From Rhabdornis inornatus (Eukaryota; Chordata; Aves; Passeriformes; Rhabdornithidae): a DNA stretch of 64,000 nucleotides. Made by a program: the position numbers and the translations under genes. The stretch's first letter is position 1; each line of letters begins with the position of its first letter. A model generated the notes under the pieces. It was not told the origin of the DNA. It ran no database searches and saw only the letters and a list, made by a program, of their open reading frames with translations. Below are positions 26,801 through 41,800 of the stretch, piece by piece. The stretch covers positions 496,001 through 560,000 of the forward strand of contig VWZS01003954.1 in the NCBI GenBank assembly GCA_013397075.1, read 5' to 3'.

Positions 26801-29800
26801 CATTTTGAGAATTCTGAAGTTTGTTGGCTAGGACAACAATGGAAGAAGAGACAGAAGGTAAATATGCTTCAATATTTTTTCAGGCACTTCAGATACAATG
26901 TACCTACTGTGAAATAGAACAACCAAGATTTTTGGTAGGATGTACTTATGAATTCTTTCTTGCCTACACATACTTGCAAATCTATCAGCATGTGACAACC
27001 TTTATACTCTTTATGTACCAGACATAATAGAAAAAGAGAAATATGAGACAACTGGTAAGTTTGCTGATGGTCAGACTGCTTTGTTCATAAATGAAGTATA
27101 TGCTTCCAAGATTTAAAACAACAAATACCTGCATTATTCCTGAGTTCACTTATGGTGTTGCAATTAACATTGTGACAACAAAATACAAAATTGACAAAGC
27201 GATGCAAGGTGTTATATAATTATTCTCTGATGAATTAACACACTCATCTAAGAACTAGAAATCTTAACAACATCTCACTAATTTAGATGCAAGTTTTCTG
27301 AAAACTAGTATCTACAGAGAGACTCAGGCCAATGAATAATAAAAAATAATTAGATATTTTCTCCAACATCTTTATCACACTTCTCATAATATACATCCAG
27401 AGCAGATCTCTGTCAAAAGCACAAAACCCATCCATCAATGCTGCACACAGGAGGCTTTTACCAAGGTAGTTGTCATCTTCTGGTTTCCCCGAATAGCTGT
27501 GCTGTCGAATATCAATGTCTGTTGCTCCTTTGGGAATATTTACTACAACATTGTAACCTGAAAATTAATTATATAAAAAATAGTCAAGTATTAGTAAATA
27601 TGAAAATACATCTTCATTCGCAGAACCCCACAGTGCACCAGAGACAACCAATACTGAATGCTTCCACATATTAGGAAGTGTTAGGTTCTGTGTTCAGATA
27701 TGAAAATCCAATTTTTTACCACTAACAGAAGCTCAATCTACTCAGAAAAATCCCTAGAGAGCAGAACTACTCTAGAAAGCAGTCAAGTATATCAAGAGGG
27801 ACTCAGGGAACACTGTGACTGCTCAAAATTTAAACTTTTACAAAAATCTGGATAAGCCACTTAACATGAAATATCTCCATTCCCTGTTTATGCGATTGAG
27901 GTAGCTTTTCTCTCACAAGAGCATTTCAAGACAGCACACTAAAGAACGAGTCTTAAATACTAAAATACTGCTGTGTTGCAGTCCATCCATATGCATAGGT
28001 AGATACAGCTGCTAAACTAGCCATGCTTGATCCACCTTCTTCTGCTTAAAATAGAGTGCACTCCCTTCGAAATACAAATGCTTCACAAATGAGTGACCAT
28101 TTCTTGTAGTATCTCCAAGTAATATTATGGTAGCTTTGCCACCAGGTAACAAAATAAGGCGCATCAAAATCTACTTTTTAAAAAAGTTGGGCTGCACATA
28201 AACCTAAAAAATCCAAACATATTTCTCACAGATGCTAACCACGAATTCAAAAGGATACTTACAGCTGAGAAAAACTGAGTATGGAAAACACTGGAAACAA
28301 ATAATAAATACAAACGTTTAATCTGAGGTATTAATAAAAAATTTGATAGCTTTTTCACCTATTTCACTGTGTTTAACAATATTACTGTGGCTTTAGTTGA
28401 TGCACCTCTGTGGGTAAAAATTTAAATAGCAATATCCTTTTCATTTTGTACTGCGTTTGACTGGGATAGAGTTACTTTTTTTCACAGTAGCTGGTAGGGG
28501 CTGTGTTTTGGATTTGTGATGGAAAATGTGAATAATTCAGGGATGTTCTAGTTATTGCTGAGCAGAGCAAGGCCTTTTCTGCCTCCCACCCCACTCCATC
28601 AAGCGAGGAAGTTGAGGGTGCACAAGGAGTTGTGAGGGCATACAGATGGACCCCAGCTGACCACAGGGATATCCCAGACCATACGGCATCATGCTGGGCA
28701 CATGAAACTGGGGAAAGAAGGAAGGGGGGGATGTTCAGGGTGATGGCATTTGTCTTCCCAATTCACTGTTATGCATGACAGAGCCCTGCTTTCCTGGCTG
28801 GACACCTGCCTGCCCATGGGAAGTGGTGAACCAATTCTTGCTATGCTTTGTGTGCACGGCTTTTGTTTTACCTATTAAACTGTCTTTATCTGAACCATCT
28901 GAGCTTTCTCACTTTTATTCTTCCATTTCTCTCTCCCATCCCACTGGGAGGTAGTGAGTGAGTGACTGGCTGTGTGGTTCCAGCTGGGGTTAAGCAATGA
29001 AAATTTCGTATTTCATTAATTTCCAAGTGCTTTTAATCTATCAAAACCATGCCATGCATTTAAATTAAGATTTAATCTAATTACAGATCCATCACATCTA
29101 CCAGCTGGGGGCAGCATTGCAATTGCAAATTGACAAGATGCATGCTCTGGATAAATACAGAGTTTGGTCAATCTCTCAACATACTGGGAAGAAAACCAAA
29201 ACACAGTTCAAAAAGCCCCTCATCTCACACACTGAAGACCTTGTGGTAATAGAATAAAAGAAGACAAAATACGGGAGGAAACTATAAACAAAACTGCATA
29301 GCATGTTGTCAAGGATACACAAAGAGAATAAATCACATAGTAGGACACTGAGAATGACCATTGTCCAGGAAAGCCTCAGATACCCTAATTTGATGCAATA
29401 ATAATAGCCAACATAGTAATAATGTGTACATAACTAGAGTAACATCTCCTAAAATGGAAGCCAAGTAAATTAGTACTTTGCTGTAATGAATTTTTGATTA
29501 TTTCTTCACTACTGTTTACACAGTTACTGAAAACATCATAACTGCATGAATATAAGCACACACCACAGGCTGCTATTATGAGTTCCAAATTCTGCTGTAG
29601 TAAAATGGCTCATTTCAGTTTGAAAGAAAACCAAATGAATTTAAAAGAAAAAGATCAAGTGCACATCAGCATACTTAGTTTGTGATCCTAATTCAGATTT
29701 TTTCTGGAAAATAGTATTTCCTCAGATAATGCCTTCAGTCATTAGCCTAGAGATGTTTTAGACCTCCCATGGAGACTGGAGTTTAGTGATCAGCTGATTA

Positions 29801-32800
29801 CATTTTCTTGTTTGCATGGCTGTATTCCTACTTGAGCACACCCTGTGATAATCCCAAATGTTCAGCATACTGTTCACTGGTAAAACTCAGTATTATCTCT
29901 TATTTGCTATAATTCAAGAATTTGAACATAATTTGAAACATTCCACAAACTATAAAACCAAATCATAACTCAAATCATAACTCATCATAAAACATGGGGG
30001 CTTTTTTCCCCTCCAAATTCAATTTGAAGCAAATAAGCCTGTGACAATGGAAAGTCATTAAATAGTAGAGAGTGACAGTCTTGACCATATTTGCATGGTC
30101 ACTTGACTTGTAACAAACATGTGTGTGACAGAATTCATATTCTATCTATAAGCAAATTCTTAGGACAGACACAAGAAAAAATATATGTATTTGTATGGGA
30201 ATGGTAGCCATATAATTTTTTTTGTAATTTTGATGGCCATGTGCCTTCTGCCAGGGGAAAAGAAAATCCAACAGGACATTTGGCATACTTTCCTCCTCAG
30301 CAGCAATCCCTTTGGTCTATGAAGATCCTATTTGGCAGCTCTCCAGGTATCATCTGCACATCATCTGTGGTCTCTTTCAACCAGAAAGGTGGTTGTAGGT
30401 GGCATGAAGGAGCCTCTAGGCTGGTATTAACCTGGAGATTTCTGTCCTTATGTTCTATACTCTAACTACTTAACTGCACTGCTACACACATACAGTAGTC
30501 TCTCCATACTTCACAGAAAAGACCACATACAGAAGAACTGTCGGTAGGTCGGTTAGAGAATCTAAATCAAATAAATAAAAAATACCAGAGTTATTCAGAA
30601 CTTTCTCATTCACTACCTGTCAATGAGGAGGAAAAAAAATAGTTACCCCTGTTATCTGGAAGGAGGAGACTCACATTTCACAGGCTGTATTTTTCACTCT
30701 AGGAGAAAAGGAACCTCATCAGCTGCTCACAACATAAACTTCTTGCTATCTCTTTACACAACCAAAATGAGACATTGGAATATGTCCTTCAGCTGTGAAG
30801 TTTCAGACCAGAGAATGCAAAGTACAAAGCAGGAAGCATTCATCCTTTTAAAGTACTTCTATTGTCATAATTTCTTTTATTTTTGGCTTTTACCTTTGAC
30901 GAGGTTGATTTTTTCTTTTTTACTTGAGTGGGTTAGTATGTCATAGTGTTTGCCTCTGCATCCTTGAGAGAGGATGTGACTGAAAATCAAAGGTACTTTT
31001 TGTTGATAGAGGCCCTAAAGAACATACACTGAAATCCTGCTTCCTGAAATGTAAAGAATAATTTCTAAGCCATAGTGAAGTGTTCATTAACATTAAAAAA
31101 AAAGGCAAAACAAACATACCATAATGAGCACTGTTGAAAGTACCTGCAAGTGTCTCACAAGAAGAATTATCACCACCACAGATTCCACATTTGTCTCTCC
31201 TTGCCTTCGAATTCAAAACATGATCACAGCCTGCTTGCTACAACAAATAATAAAAATAAAAACGCCCTGTGTCACTCAGCCCAATAGCAAATAATGAAAA
31301 AAAGTAACGTAAGCTTCCCACTACCCCAAAATATTGTTATTCACTGTATATATCTAGTCTTCCTTGGCTATTCATTAAAAGCCATCAATGGTTTTGGATT
31401 CTGCAAGATAAGAGCAAAATAGAATGGTGCACTCCCAATTCACTCCATATATCAAGAAATGCATAAGAATACATAACAGTACATAAAGATTTTGTATTAA
31501 AAAACAACATAATTTATACATTTTAATTTATATTTACATTAAAATTCTTGGAAGTCTAAAAGCAATATATACATATACATGGTCATCAATTCATTTAAAG
31601 TCTGTCATTACTGAAAAGAAGCAAAGGAATACACATAGACTGTCCTGGTTAAACTAACATAAGCACAATTTTTGTTTATGTATCTTTACTTAAGCTTCCA
31701 GGGTTTTTTGATCTATGATAAACAGGAAAATTCTCTTGCATTTCCTCTTCATTTAACCATATAAAAATAATCTATATTTTCTCCTCATTCTGAATTTGCT
31801 CAGCTTCACTGCAATCAGCAAAACCTCAACAAGGCCCAACAAAGAAGTTTTGAATGGTTAAAATATAGCACCTTGCTTCTCAACAAAATCTTGTGGCAAT
31901 GCCATAGGTGCTATTAAGCAAAGAGTGCTGAATTAATTTAAGGGTCAGTTCCCCCTGATATTACAGTAAAGTAATAATTACATAACCTAACTACCCTTGG
32001 ATTTTCTACTATTTAGTTCTTTGGTAGCAGAAATACAATGTTAATAATCACACAGCATGCTTCTTTCCTCCCTTTAAGCTAATTTTGGATCAGTTTCTCA
32101 CTGCTCACTTGAACAATATTAACTCTTTCACATATGAGGCTTAATGAGGCAAGACTGGGTCTTCAGATTCAACTATATGTTCTTAACTTAATTACTTCCA
32201 TTTTCAGATCTTTAATTTGATAGATAATAAAATCAGCTTAAGTGAACTCAGAACATCATATTTTCACTAATGTTTAATTGTATTAATATTTAATATATAC
32301 TTTACCACCTGTTAAAATTGATTTTAATAATTAGTAAGTTTAGATTTAAATACCCTGCATAAGCCTTGAACACAAAGGTCATTGGTTTCTGCTCCACAGG
32401 GAGTACCATCAGCAACTCTGTCCTTCAGCTGATAGTAGGAAGTTGTTCCAGAAACTCGGCAAAAAAGTTTACAGCGATCTTTCATAGAAACTGGAAAGAA
32501 AATCCAAGAGGTTTCTTGTCTGTTTTAAAACTTTATTTAAAGCAACATTTTCATTGTGTTAATTGAAAAGATGTGTAGTTACTTACTACCACTGTATTTT
32601 GGAAGCCAGCGAACAGCAGAGGTAAGACCATTGATATTAAAGTGTTTGCCATCAAATTCAGAACACTGTTGCTCCCGAAAATCTTTTTTGCCTTTTGGAC
32701 ATGAATCGGTACCACAGGACCGAAATTTCATCCTACGACCAACACAGTATTTTCCTCCATTTCTTGGCCTAAAATAAAGGTAAATGTAAAACTCATTTTC

Positions 32801-35800
32801 TAAAATTGCTCTTTTCCACAAAAAGCGGCCTCAGCCACTGATTTAAAGAGGAAAATTTCCCACAGCATTCTGTCAGCTGTGTAACTGACTTACACACACA
32901 CTGAGCTTCTACTGTGCATTCAATTACACCCAAAATAAACCCAATCCTTGCAAAATACTGTCACTGAGGTGGTAATCTCGCTACAGATATTTGTTAATGC
33001 AATATTATTTTTACTTCTGTTACAGCTATAACTATTTTGCCTGGGTAAAAGCATTAATAATTTTAATGCTTTTATCAATTTAGCTGAGATTACAGTCAAA
33101 TTTTTACACAAGCAGCACCTCCCTCAGTAATTTGCAATTATTATTTTACAGAGTGACAAAGAAAGAAGACCCTTAGGAGCTGGCACAGTCTTTTCTGTAG
33201 TCCTGGTTTCACTTTGGGGATCAAAAGAATAAAAAGGGAAAATTGTGGAATATACCCCATTTACTGTAAAGTCTAAAATACATTTTAACAGTTATAAACC
33301 CTGACACAAAATAATTCAGTATTAGTATGTTCTTGGGGAAGAAAAAAAGAATAAATCAACAGCATATCGATACTGTCAACTACTACAGACTGAAAGGGGC
33401 ATTATCTAATGGCAATCTAGTCTACTGCCTCTTACTCATCAGAGAAAATAAAATAACCTGGGGCATTTTATTGAAGTTCATTTATCCTATTGATAATATC
33501 AAGCTGACATGACTTCACAGAAAAACGCTGAAACTACTCAGGCAGCAGCTGTGGTTCTGCTTCTTAACAAGTTAAGGGTAAGGCTCTCCTTGACTTTTAT
33601 TACAGAGAAAAAATCCACATGGAATTATTCAGTCAATGTAATTTTCTAGTTATAAAGGTACGTTTTAAATGTCTCTGTTATAACCAGTGCTCCTTGTGGC
33701 TTGTTATTGGTGGCAATGCTGTGGAAAAGTTAAATCAAAGCAAATCAAGTGTTTCATTAAAGAGATTGGTAGGGAATACATATATCTATTTTTGCAGTTC
33801 TTACTGCAAAGAAAGCATCTAATGTTTAAAGAAACTTCAACAGTTAGACTAGACTAAATCTAGAAAAAAAGACCCTGTCAAACTAAGTTTTTAGAAACAT
33901 CTGCAAGAATGGATAATATTGCTGAAAGACATGAGTAATCTAAAAATCCTCTGCATATTGGAGTCTGTAAATTTATCTCTTTCCAAACATGACTGAAACA
34001 AGCATTTTTTATTGGTGTTTCAAACTGATTTGCACAGCCCACAATACCTCTATTTCATTTTGAGTCAATCCAAAATTTTTAAATATCTTCACTACATAAA
34101 TGTAAAACACATTGACACATAATAAAAATTGTAAAACACAATAAAAAACCATACTCTGGTCGATTACACAGCCTGGTGGTGCTCTTGATTCCACCTCCAC
34201 AAGTTCTTGAACACGAGCCATATGGTCCCCATGGTCCCCATTCTCCATCTACAGGACGCAGCTCCATTTCCCTGCTCACACAAATTCCATGGTGGCAGTG
34301 CTGCATAGTTTGTAAACAAAATAAAATTCATAATTCAAGCAAAAGATTACTGTATATTTTAGGCACAAAAAGAACAAAATTTAAGCGCTCACTACTCTTA
34401 TCTGGATTTGGATATTTTCTAAAATGTTTAATTTCCTTTATCCAGTAGTCATGTTTTCAAAAATATTATCTAGAGTTCTTTGATTTCTAGGAAATCTACT
34501 GGATATTGAATATTTTTCTGTCTTGGCACTTTATCCAAATATGTCTAAAAGATCTTGAATTCCTGATACATTTTCATCATAAAGTTCAAAAATAGATTTA
34601 CAACTGTCTTTTATGCACAAGATTTTTCAGTTCAATTTCGAATTCGTGCTGATACAGAAACTGAAAAGTTAAAAGAAACCACCAAGAAAATCAGGGTGTT
34701 TTGAACATCTCAAAAGCTAACTATCTAATCGGATTGTTTGGAAAAAGCAGACAAGCATTTAACACCTTGATTATATAAAGCAAGATGATGCTATAGATTC
34801 ATTCTCCAACTCAGACTTTCACACCTATAACAAAAGATGTAAAATATTTTAATTTATTTATATGTTACGATTTTTTTATTTACTACTAATTTAACAAAGC
34901 TATTACCATTAAAATTGAATTAATAGTTAAATTTTAAAAGCTAATAGTAAAGAATTAATAATTCTTAGAGCAAGATACTACATTACTATGCCTATTCTGT
35001 TACTTTAGATCTTGGTGAAGAACTACTTATTTCCACTAAAAAATTACATCAAGGAGGAATTTTCATTTCATCTGCTGGGACTGACATTATTAAGAAGACA
35101 AAGACTGCAAGACTATTTTGTTGTGGTCATGTCACTTATGAGACTTCACCACACTGTAACTGTAAACTTTTATTATTTATAGAAAGTAATTACCTTTTTC
35201 CCCCAGAAACATCAATCTCTTGCTGCTAAGTATTTACTATCCCTGTTCCTGACTGCAAATATGTGTCCACTTCAGTGGTTATTCAAGAAGTACATGACTA
35301 AAAAGTCTAAGTTAGAATCTTATGATTGGTGCATGGGTGACTTTTTCCAAAGAACCCACAAGAATTACAGGGACTAATCCTACTGGTGACTTACAGCAGT
35401 TGGAATTCTAATTCACTTCTATCCTTTAGAAAATCCCAAGTAGTATATTTGATCACAACATAGTGGAGTAGTTTACATAATAAAACAGAATATTTACGAG
35501 ATACTATAATTTCAGCTCTGCTGACTTCTATGTGGAAAAACGTGTCAACTTTGTCCTTGACTTCAAACACCTTCTGAGGCATCAAAGACTACCCATCTGG
35601 AGACAAGACACTGGCCAGGACTGAATACGTGGGGTCAGTGCTCATACATAATAGCGGGAATTCTTTATTTTTGATGCCTGTTTGCAGACTCAGGATTAGA
35701 CTGTCCATTAATTAGGTTTGTTGTCAGGAGGGATTCTGCTAGTTGTATTGACAGGGAGAGGCTCATTCCATCTTTCCCTGCAGGAAATATAGTATATGGA

Positions 35801-38800
35801 TCAGTCACTACAGCAGGTTGTATCAACTCAACTGCTTGTTATTTCTGAAGCCTAGGCTTTGCCCCTTTGCAAGACAAAACAGCCTCAAATTACCTTAAAC
35901 TCTAGAAGGATTTTGATAAATAAAGTCTCTGGCACATAAAACAATTTAAAAACCTCTGATACACAAAAGATTAAATGATAAAACAAGTATTAAACCTCCT
36001 TTTTTTTTACAACTAATTACATAGAATTTCTTAAGTTACTACAAATTTACTGTAGAAACTATCAAGAAACAACCTTTGCTGAACACACAAAAATTGTGTG
36101 CAGTCTTTCTGAATATAGCTGACTGGCACAAAACTCAAACTCGTTCAGTGGTTTTATCACTGCCTGAAACAACTCCTAGATAGAATTTTTTCCTAATTAG
36201 TATATGCTTTTGTTATATTGATACTTAGGTTCAAATGCTATCAACCCTTTCGTTCTCAAAATAGGAATTTATCACAGAATCAGGTTTTCTTTTCAGGCTT
36301 CTGCCTGAATTCCTAATCCAACTTGATGATAAAATTGCCTGCCTGCATAATTCCTTGTCACACCAACTCTGCATATAGGCCGTACCTTTTAAGCTCTGAA
36401 TGCCTGCCCCTAAGATTATGATCATTCCTGGTGATTTTCAAACCCAAAGCAAACACAGAACAAAAGCTAGACCTTGGCACACAACTGGGCAAATGATCCA
36501 ATTAATTGGCCAGATCATCACTTGATGCTAAAACTAATGCTTTAACTTAAAACCAAAAAGCCACCATTATTTCACTGCATATGAATTCTCACTGAGTGCT
36601 TACTGTTAGTTTATTTTTTTCAAGATGGCCTACAGGTACCTTTACATCCAAGCCTTTTAGTACCTAACATCAAATCCCTAGCAATCAAAGGCAGACTTTC
36701 TACATAGTCCATTCATAATGTAAAGGAGGAACATGAAAACTTGCCTTTTCAAGAACTGTCCTTAGCATCTCAGGAAAGAATTTTTTACACTATAGGCTGA
36801 AGACTCTAAATCCTCCTTCACAAAATGAATACTGCATTCTAATATAGATAGTGACCTAGCATTTAGGTTCTTCTTCCATCCAGAAAAACATTTACAGTAA
36901 CTTCAAGGGAGATTTCAAGAAAGGAGTTGTAAAACAAAACTTTATACCCACAGCAGTATAATTTTGATCAATAAAATTGCAAAGCATATGCTCACATCTG
37001 AGATTTTAATAGTTTATTCAACAAACTTGTCTCAGCTATTATTCTGCTGCATTCCTACAGAAGCAACATGATGAAGTCACAGTAGAAAAATCCAGCACCA
37101 GACATGTTCCAGATGTTCCTCTGTGTTGGCTTGAATCATTGCTTCACTGAGAATAATATCATATATAGAGCTTTCATAATCTTTAATATAATTGCTAACA
37201 ATTTTTCTACATTTTTATGGCAAATATAGCACAGGCATCATGAAAAGTGCGTATCACAAATAATTCCAAACAGACAGCAAGTGGCAAGGCTGCTCTAGTC
37301 AAGACCAACAGTTGGTTTTCTGTCAAAAAACCCAGAAATGCTTCAAATTTGGAATCAATAAACCTATGGGTACCCAAATTTGTTTTCATCAATAATCTCC
37401 TTATAATAATCACTTTGAGTCTTTCCTGTGGATTAACCTATGACTTGATAAATTGATTTTGAGAGCTTCCCATTTATCTCTTACTGAACTTGCTAGATTT
37501 GCAGGAAAGCAACCTTGAAAGAAATCATTAAAGCATTACTTGACAGGCTATGCTCAATTTTGACTGAATTAAGGAGAGTGGTAGATGGATGCAGAACAGG
37601 ACTAGAGCTCCTCTGAAATCAAGTACTTCCCACACAGCCCACCAAGATGAGAAGTGGGACCCTAAGGCACATAAAAGGAGCTACACCAGAGCACTTAATA
37701 AAACAAGCACACATGGCAGAAGAAATGGAGCTTGGAAAGACATCTAACTGAAGTTGTCACCAAAGCATCTCAGGTCTTTATCTCTGTGGCATGGATTCTC
37801 AGATGAGTCTACATTTATTACTCAAATGACATTATCTACAAAACCCACACTATTTGAATTTTTTCAATGTCTTCAATTTTTTCTTGCAAAAAATCTGCAT
37901 ATTTTATTTCTACCTTGAAACTTCAATTTTTTTTGAAATTATAGCTTATAGAAAAATACTTCACAGAAATCCCAGTTTACAGAAAAAATTTATGGTTTGA
38001 CCCCATACTTTACTCTGTTCTTACAGTTCAAAAGATCTGCTGCTTATTTCCATATGGTGAACATATTCCCCTATCCCCAACTCTGATAAAATCCATCTGA
38101 TTTTTTTATACTTGCTTTACATATATAGACACATAAAATAATTTATTCTTTCAGATTCAATATCTTCATGCATTACATTCACAATGTAGTCAAGCTATGC
38201 AACAATTCTTAATAACAATCAATAAATGGGCACTACCTACAAGTGAAGAACAGCAAACATATTTCAGAATTAGATGGGTATTTCTTCTACTGTTCAAAGC
38301 AATTATTTGTTGCTCTGCATGCCCATTCTCAGTTGTCCCTGTATCCGTCTTTTATGCCAAAAGCACTAGGATGAAATCTTAATTTATTCAATAGCTATTC
38401 TAAATATTTTTAGATGCTAGCTCAACATACATTACATATCTACAGTGAACAGAATTGATTAACATGCCTCTAAAAGACAAAAAGGCACATGCTTTCCAAT
38501 CCAACTGTTACTTGTATCATGTGAATTCCTTCTTGCTGTTAAAGAGATTTTTCCAAACTTCAGTGACAGTTGGTTTTTTTCAATGTTTAAACTGCCATTA
38601 TGTAGAACACTAGGATATCCCCAGAACATGGAAAAGTTTGGGTCAGAATCATATAGCTACCTCCTACCTCTCCACTCCAATGCTCAAGGAATCAAGAGAA
38701 TATGGGCATATTTCTGTATTCCTTAGGAATCCAGGAAGGATCAGGGTGCCTCAAAAAATAATAGTAAACCACTGACACTTTACTGGGTATTTCAAACACT

Positions 38801-41800
38801 TTATTAGGTATTTTTGCTGTTATTTTCATAGCAATAAAGACTTGTTCTGAGAGTGCCAGTCCTGGAAGATAGGTGGTTTCAACAACTTTTCTTCCTTGGA
38901 GGTAGGTGTTTTTTGACTCAGATATGCTTCACTAAATCCAACTGTTAGAGCAGTCCATAGAGCAAGATCCATTAATATGACACATTACATTTGAAAACTG
39001 AGCTTAAAAAGTTGATACTAAAATAAAAAAATGCCTTAAATGGATCTTTTCTCTATCCATCCTAATAATGGATATTTGCAACCGCAATAATGTTGCAAAC
39101 GCCAAATATAAATCGATTTAGCTTGCTGGAAAATATTAATTACAATTAGTAGTTACAATGTCTTATGCCCATTAACATTAGCAGCAACTTGCTGTCCGAG
39201 CTTGAGAAGAGCTGTCCCTTAGTCAGGAACAGATGACAATTTGTCAGATTAATTAATTGCTGTTCTTTCTTACGTCTTTCAGAGGTAATGACTGTAATTA
39301 GCTCTTTACTTCCTAGAGAAAAATGGTTCCACCGTACTAATTACATAAAATAGCGTTTTGTATTTTTATATAAAAGAAATCCTCTGATGTTGGCAAATTA
39401 GAGTCAATTTAACTGAAGATTACAAATGAAGTTTACATAAAAGATGAACTTCCTTTCTGATGAGTGACTGACTGAAAAATGGGTTAAACATTGTAACACC
39501 AACGGCATGCATAGGCTATAATCAAGTAAAGCTTCCCCTACAGCCTTCAAGTAACTTCTTCTAATCTTGCAAGACAGAAAGAAGCCATTTGAGACAGTTT
39601 ACCCACTACATTTGTTATCCATTAAGACACTATTTTCAAATTCCTCACTAATATTGTCTTACCAAACATAGAATCTTTTAAGATTAAAAGTTATTGGGGG
39701 AAATTTAGAAATAACTCAGTGAAATGTAGCAGCCTGTTATATAAAGAAAATTAAGTTAAAATTTCTAATCATTTTTGAACATATAAAATTATTTTTTAAA
39801 AAAATTAACATTGCTACCACATGCCCTGAAACTGCCAAAGCACACTACTAAATAAAAGCAGCTGAACATAATAAACCACCGACATTTAAGACAATCACTG
39901 TCATACCTGATCATTTAAAAAATCTCAGAAATATTTATTCTCACAATACCCTGACAAGTATGAAAACACTTCTGTTTGCTGGTGGTGAAGTGAGATATGA
40001 AGAAGCCAAATACTAGACCAGTAAAGAACTTAAGCACCTAATTTCTGTTCACTTCCCAAACTACATACAAATCCAAATGTAAAGCCTGAAATCTTCACTG
40101 GAAACTGGATACAACTAGTCTCCACCACTATTTCTGTTTCTATCGAGGTTCTGTAAGTGACTTGACTATATCTACTAATTAAATATTCATGACCCTTATG
40201 GACAGCCCAAGAAAGGCTATATTGTTCAAGTTTACAGATCAGGATCTGCATTCAAAGACTTGCAAATGAGGAAGCAGTGAGTGGCACCTTTATCATTCAA
40301 AAACTCTTTACCAAATAAACCAATGAGCAGAAAACACAGTTTCCACTTCTTTTTTCTAATCTGTCAAAGCATTCAATACATACTTAAGCAGCCAGGCAGC
40401 TTCATGCACTGAGGTATAAACGAGAAGAGAGCTCCTGTGTTTAGCACTGAACAGACCCAAGTATCCTGAATTATGTTACAATAGGCAAGACAGAAAATGA
40501 ACTCAAGTTATGTGTGCGTAAGGCACCTGCTGGAGTGGGTGAAGACGTATTGACACACGCTTTCATATTTTCTCTGAAACAGATACAATGCAGATACAAA
40601 CACCTACTGAGACCAGATGCTAATGCAAAGACTCCCTCTTTCCAAAAAAGCATACACCTGTACCTATGTGACTCATACTTAATTTGTTCTGGTTCAATAA
40701 ACAGGCTCAACAAGACAAACTGTGGGAAACACACTTAAGAGATGTCATATTTCAGATAATTCTACTTTGGACACTACTGATCAGGAAAAAAAACAACTTA
40801 TTAGGCATAAGCTGAACATTTCAAACAGAACGAAAGATGCCAACTTTCCTCTGACTTGTTTCACACTTTTAACCAGTGTGGCATCTGTAAACTTTAATAA
40901 TTACTCTGAACAGACAAACTGTGGATTTTTATGTCACAAGATTACAGAACTAAGAGAAACTGCAGGTAACGTCAGGTAGACAATTTTCACACAATCAGTA
41001 TTCTACAGGCACAGTATTGTCACACAGTGAGCACTCATCTTTCTTACCTACATCCAAAACTGCAAGTACTGAGAAACAAAACAAGACTTACCATTCCTAC
41101 ACCACAAACTGTTCCATCAGCCAAAGGCATGTGCTGAGTACGACAACCCTTGTGAACACCTTCTGTGCTAGTGCACCATAAGCGTTTGCATTGTTTCTAA
41201 AAAGAAAACCAGATTTCTTTTGTTGCACCTGCAATACCATTTTAGACATTAGCTGCAATTATTTTTATTTTCTCACACTGAGCAGGCTTATTGTTTGCTA
41301 TTGTACTACCATTTTTCACAGATCAAACCCCACAAAACCAAAATAGATTTTTCTTAAGGCCAAGCAGGAATGTAGAATATCTGAAATTGATCCCATTACA
41401 TTAATAGATGACTTCATTTTCTACTTCAGTAGAAAATTTTATTTTAAAATATGTAAGAGGTTACAGTTAATACTACACACCACAGTTTCCATATAATCCC
41501 CCAGAAAAAGGCTCTAAGTGAATTTAACAGGAATTAAATGTACTGACTAGAAAATTAAGCAGAAAGCCTCATTTACAAATTGCTAAATTTGTAGGAAGTG
41601 CTGAAATAAATTTCTTTAAGTTGTTGCAGAAAACCTTAGTTTATGCAGCTTTAGATACTTTAAAAGGAATAATCACATTCACAGACATGGAAATCAAAAT
41701 GAATGCAACCTACTTTCTATTGCTATAGATATCTCACAAGTAAAATTGCAATGCTGTTTACTGAACTCTTCCACTTCAAAACAATATAACATGGGATTTT

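Noticed and set aside
31640..31760. TGTCCTGGTTAAACTAACAT as the start of another LTR
   Set aside because: Only the first few bases resemble avian LTR starts; no downstream LTR landmarks follow.
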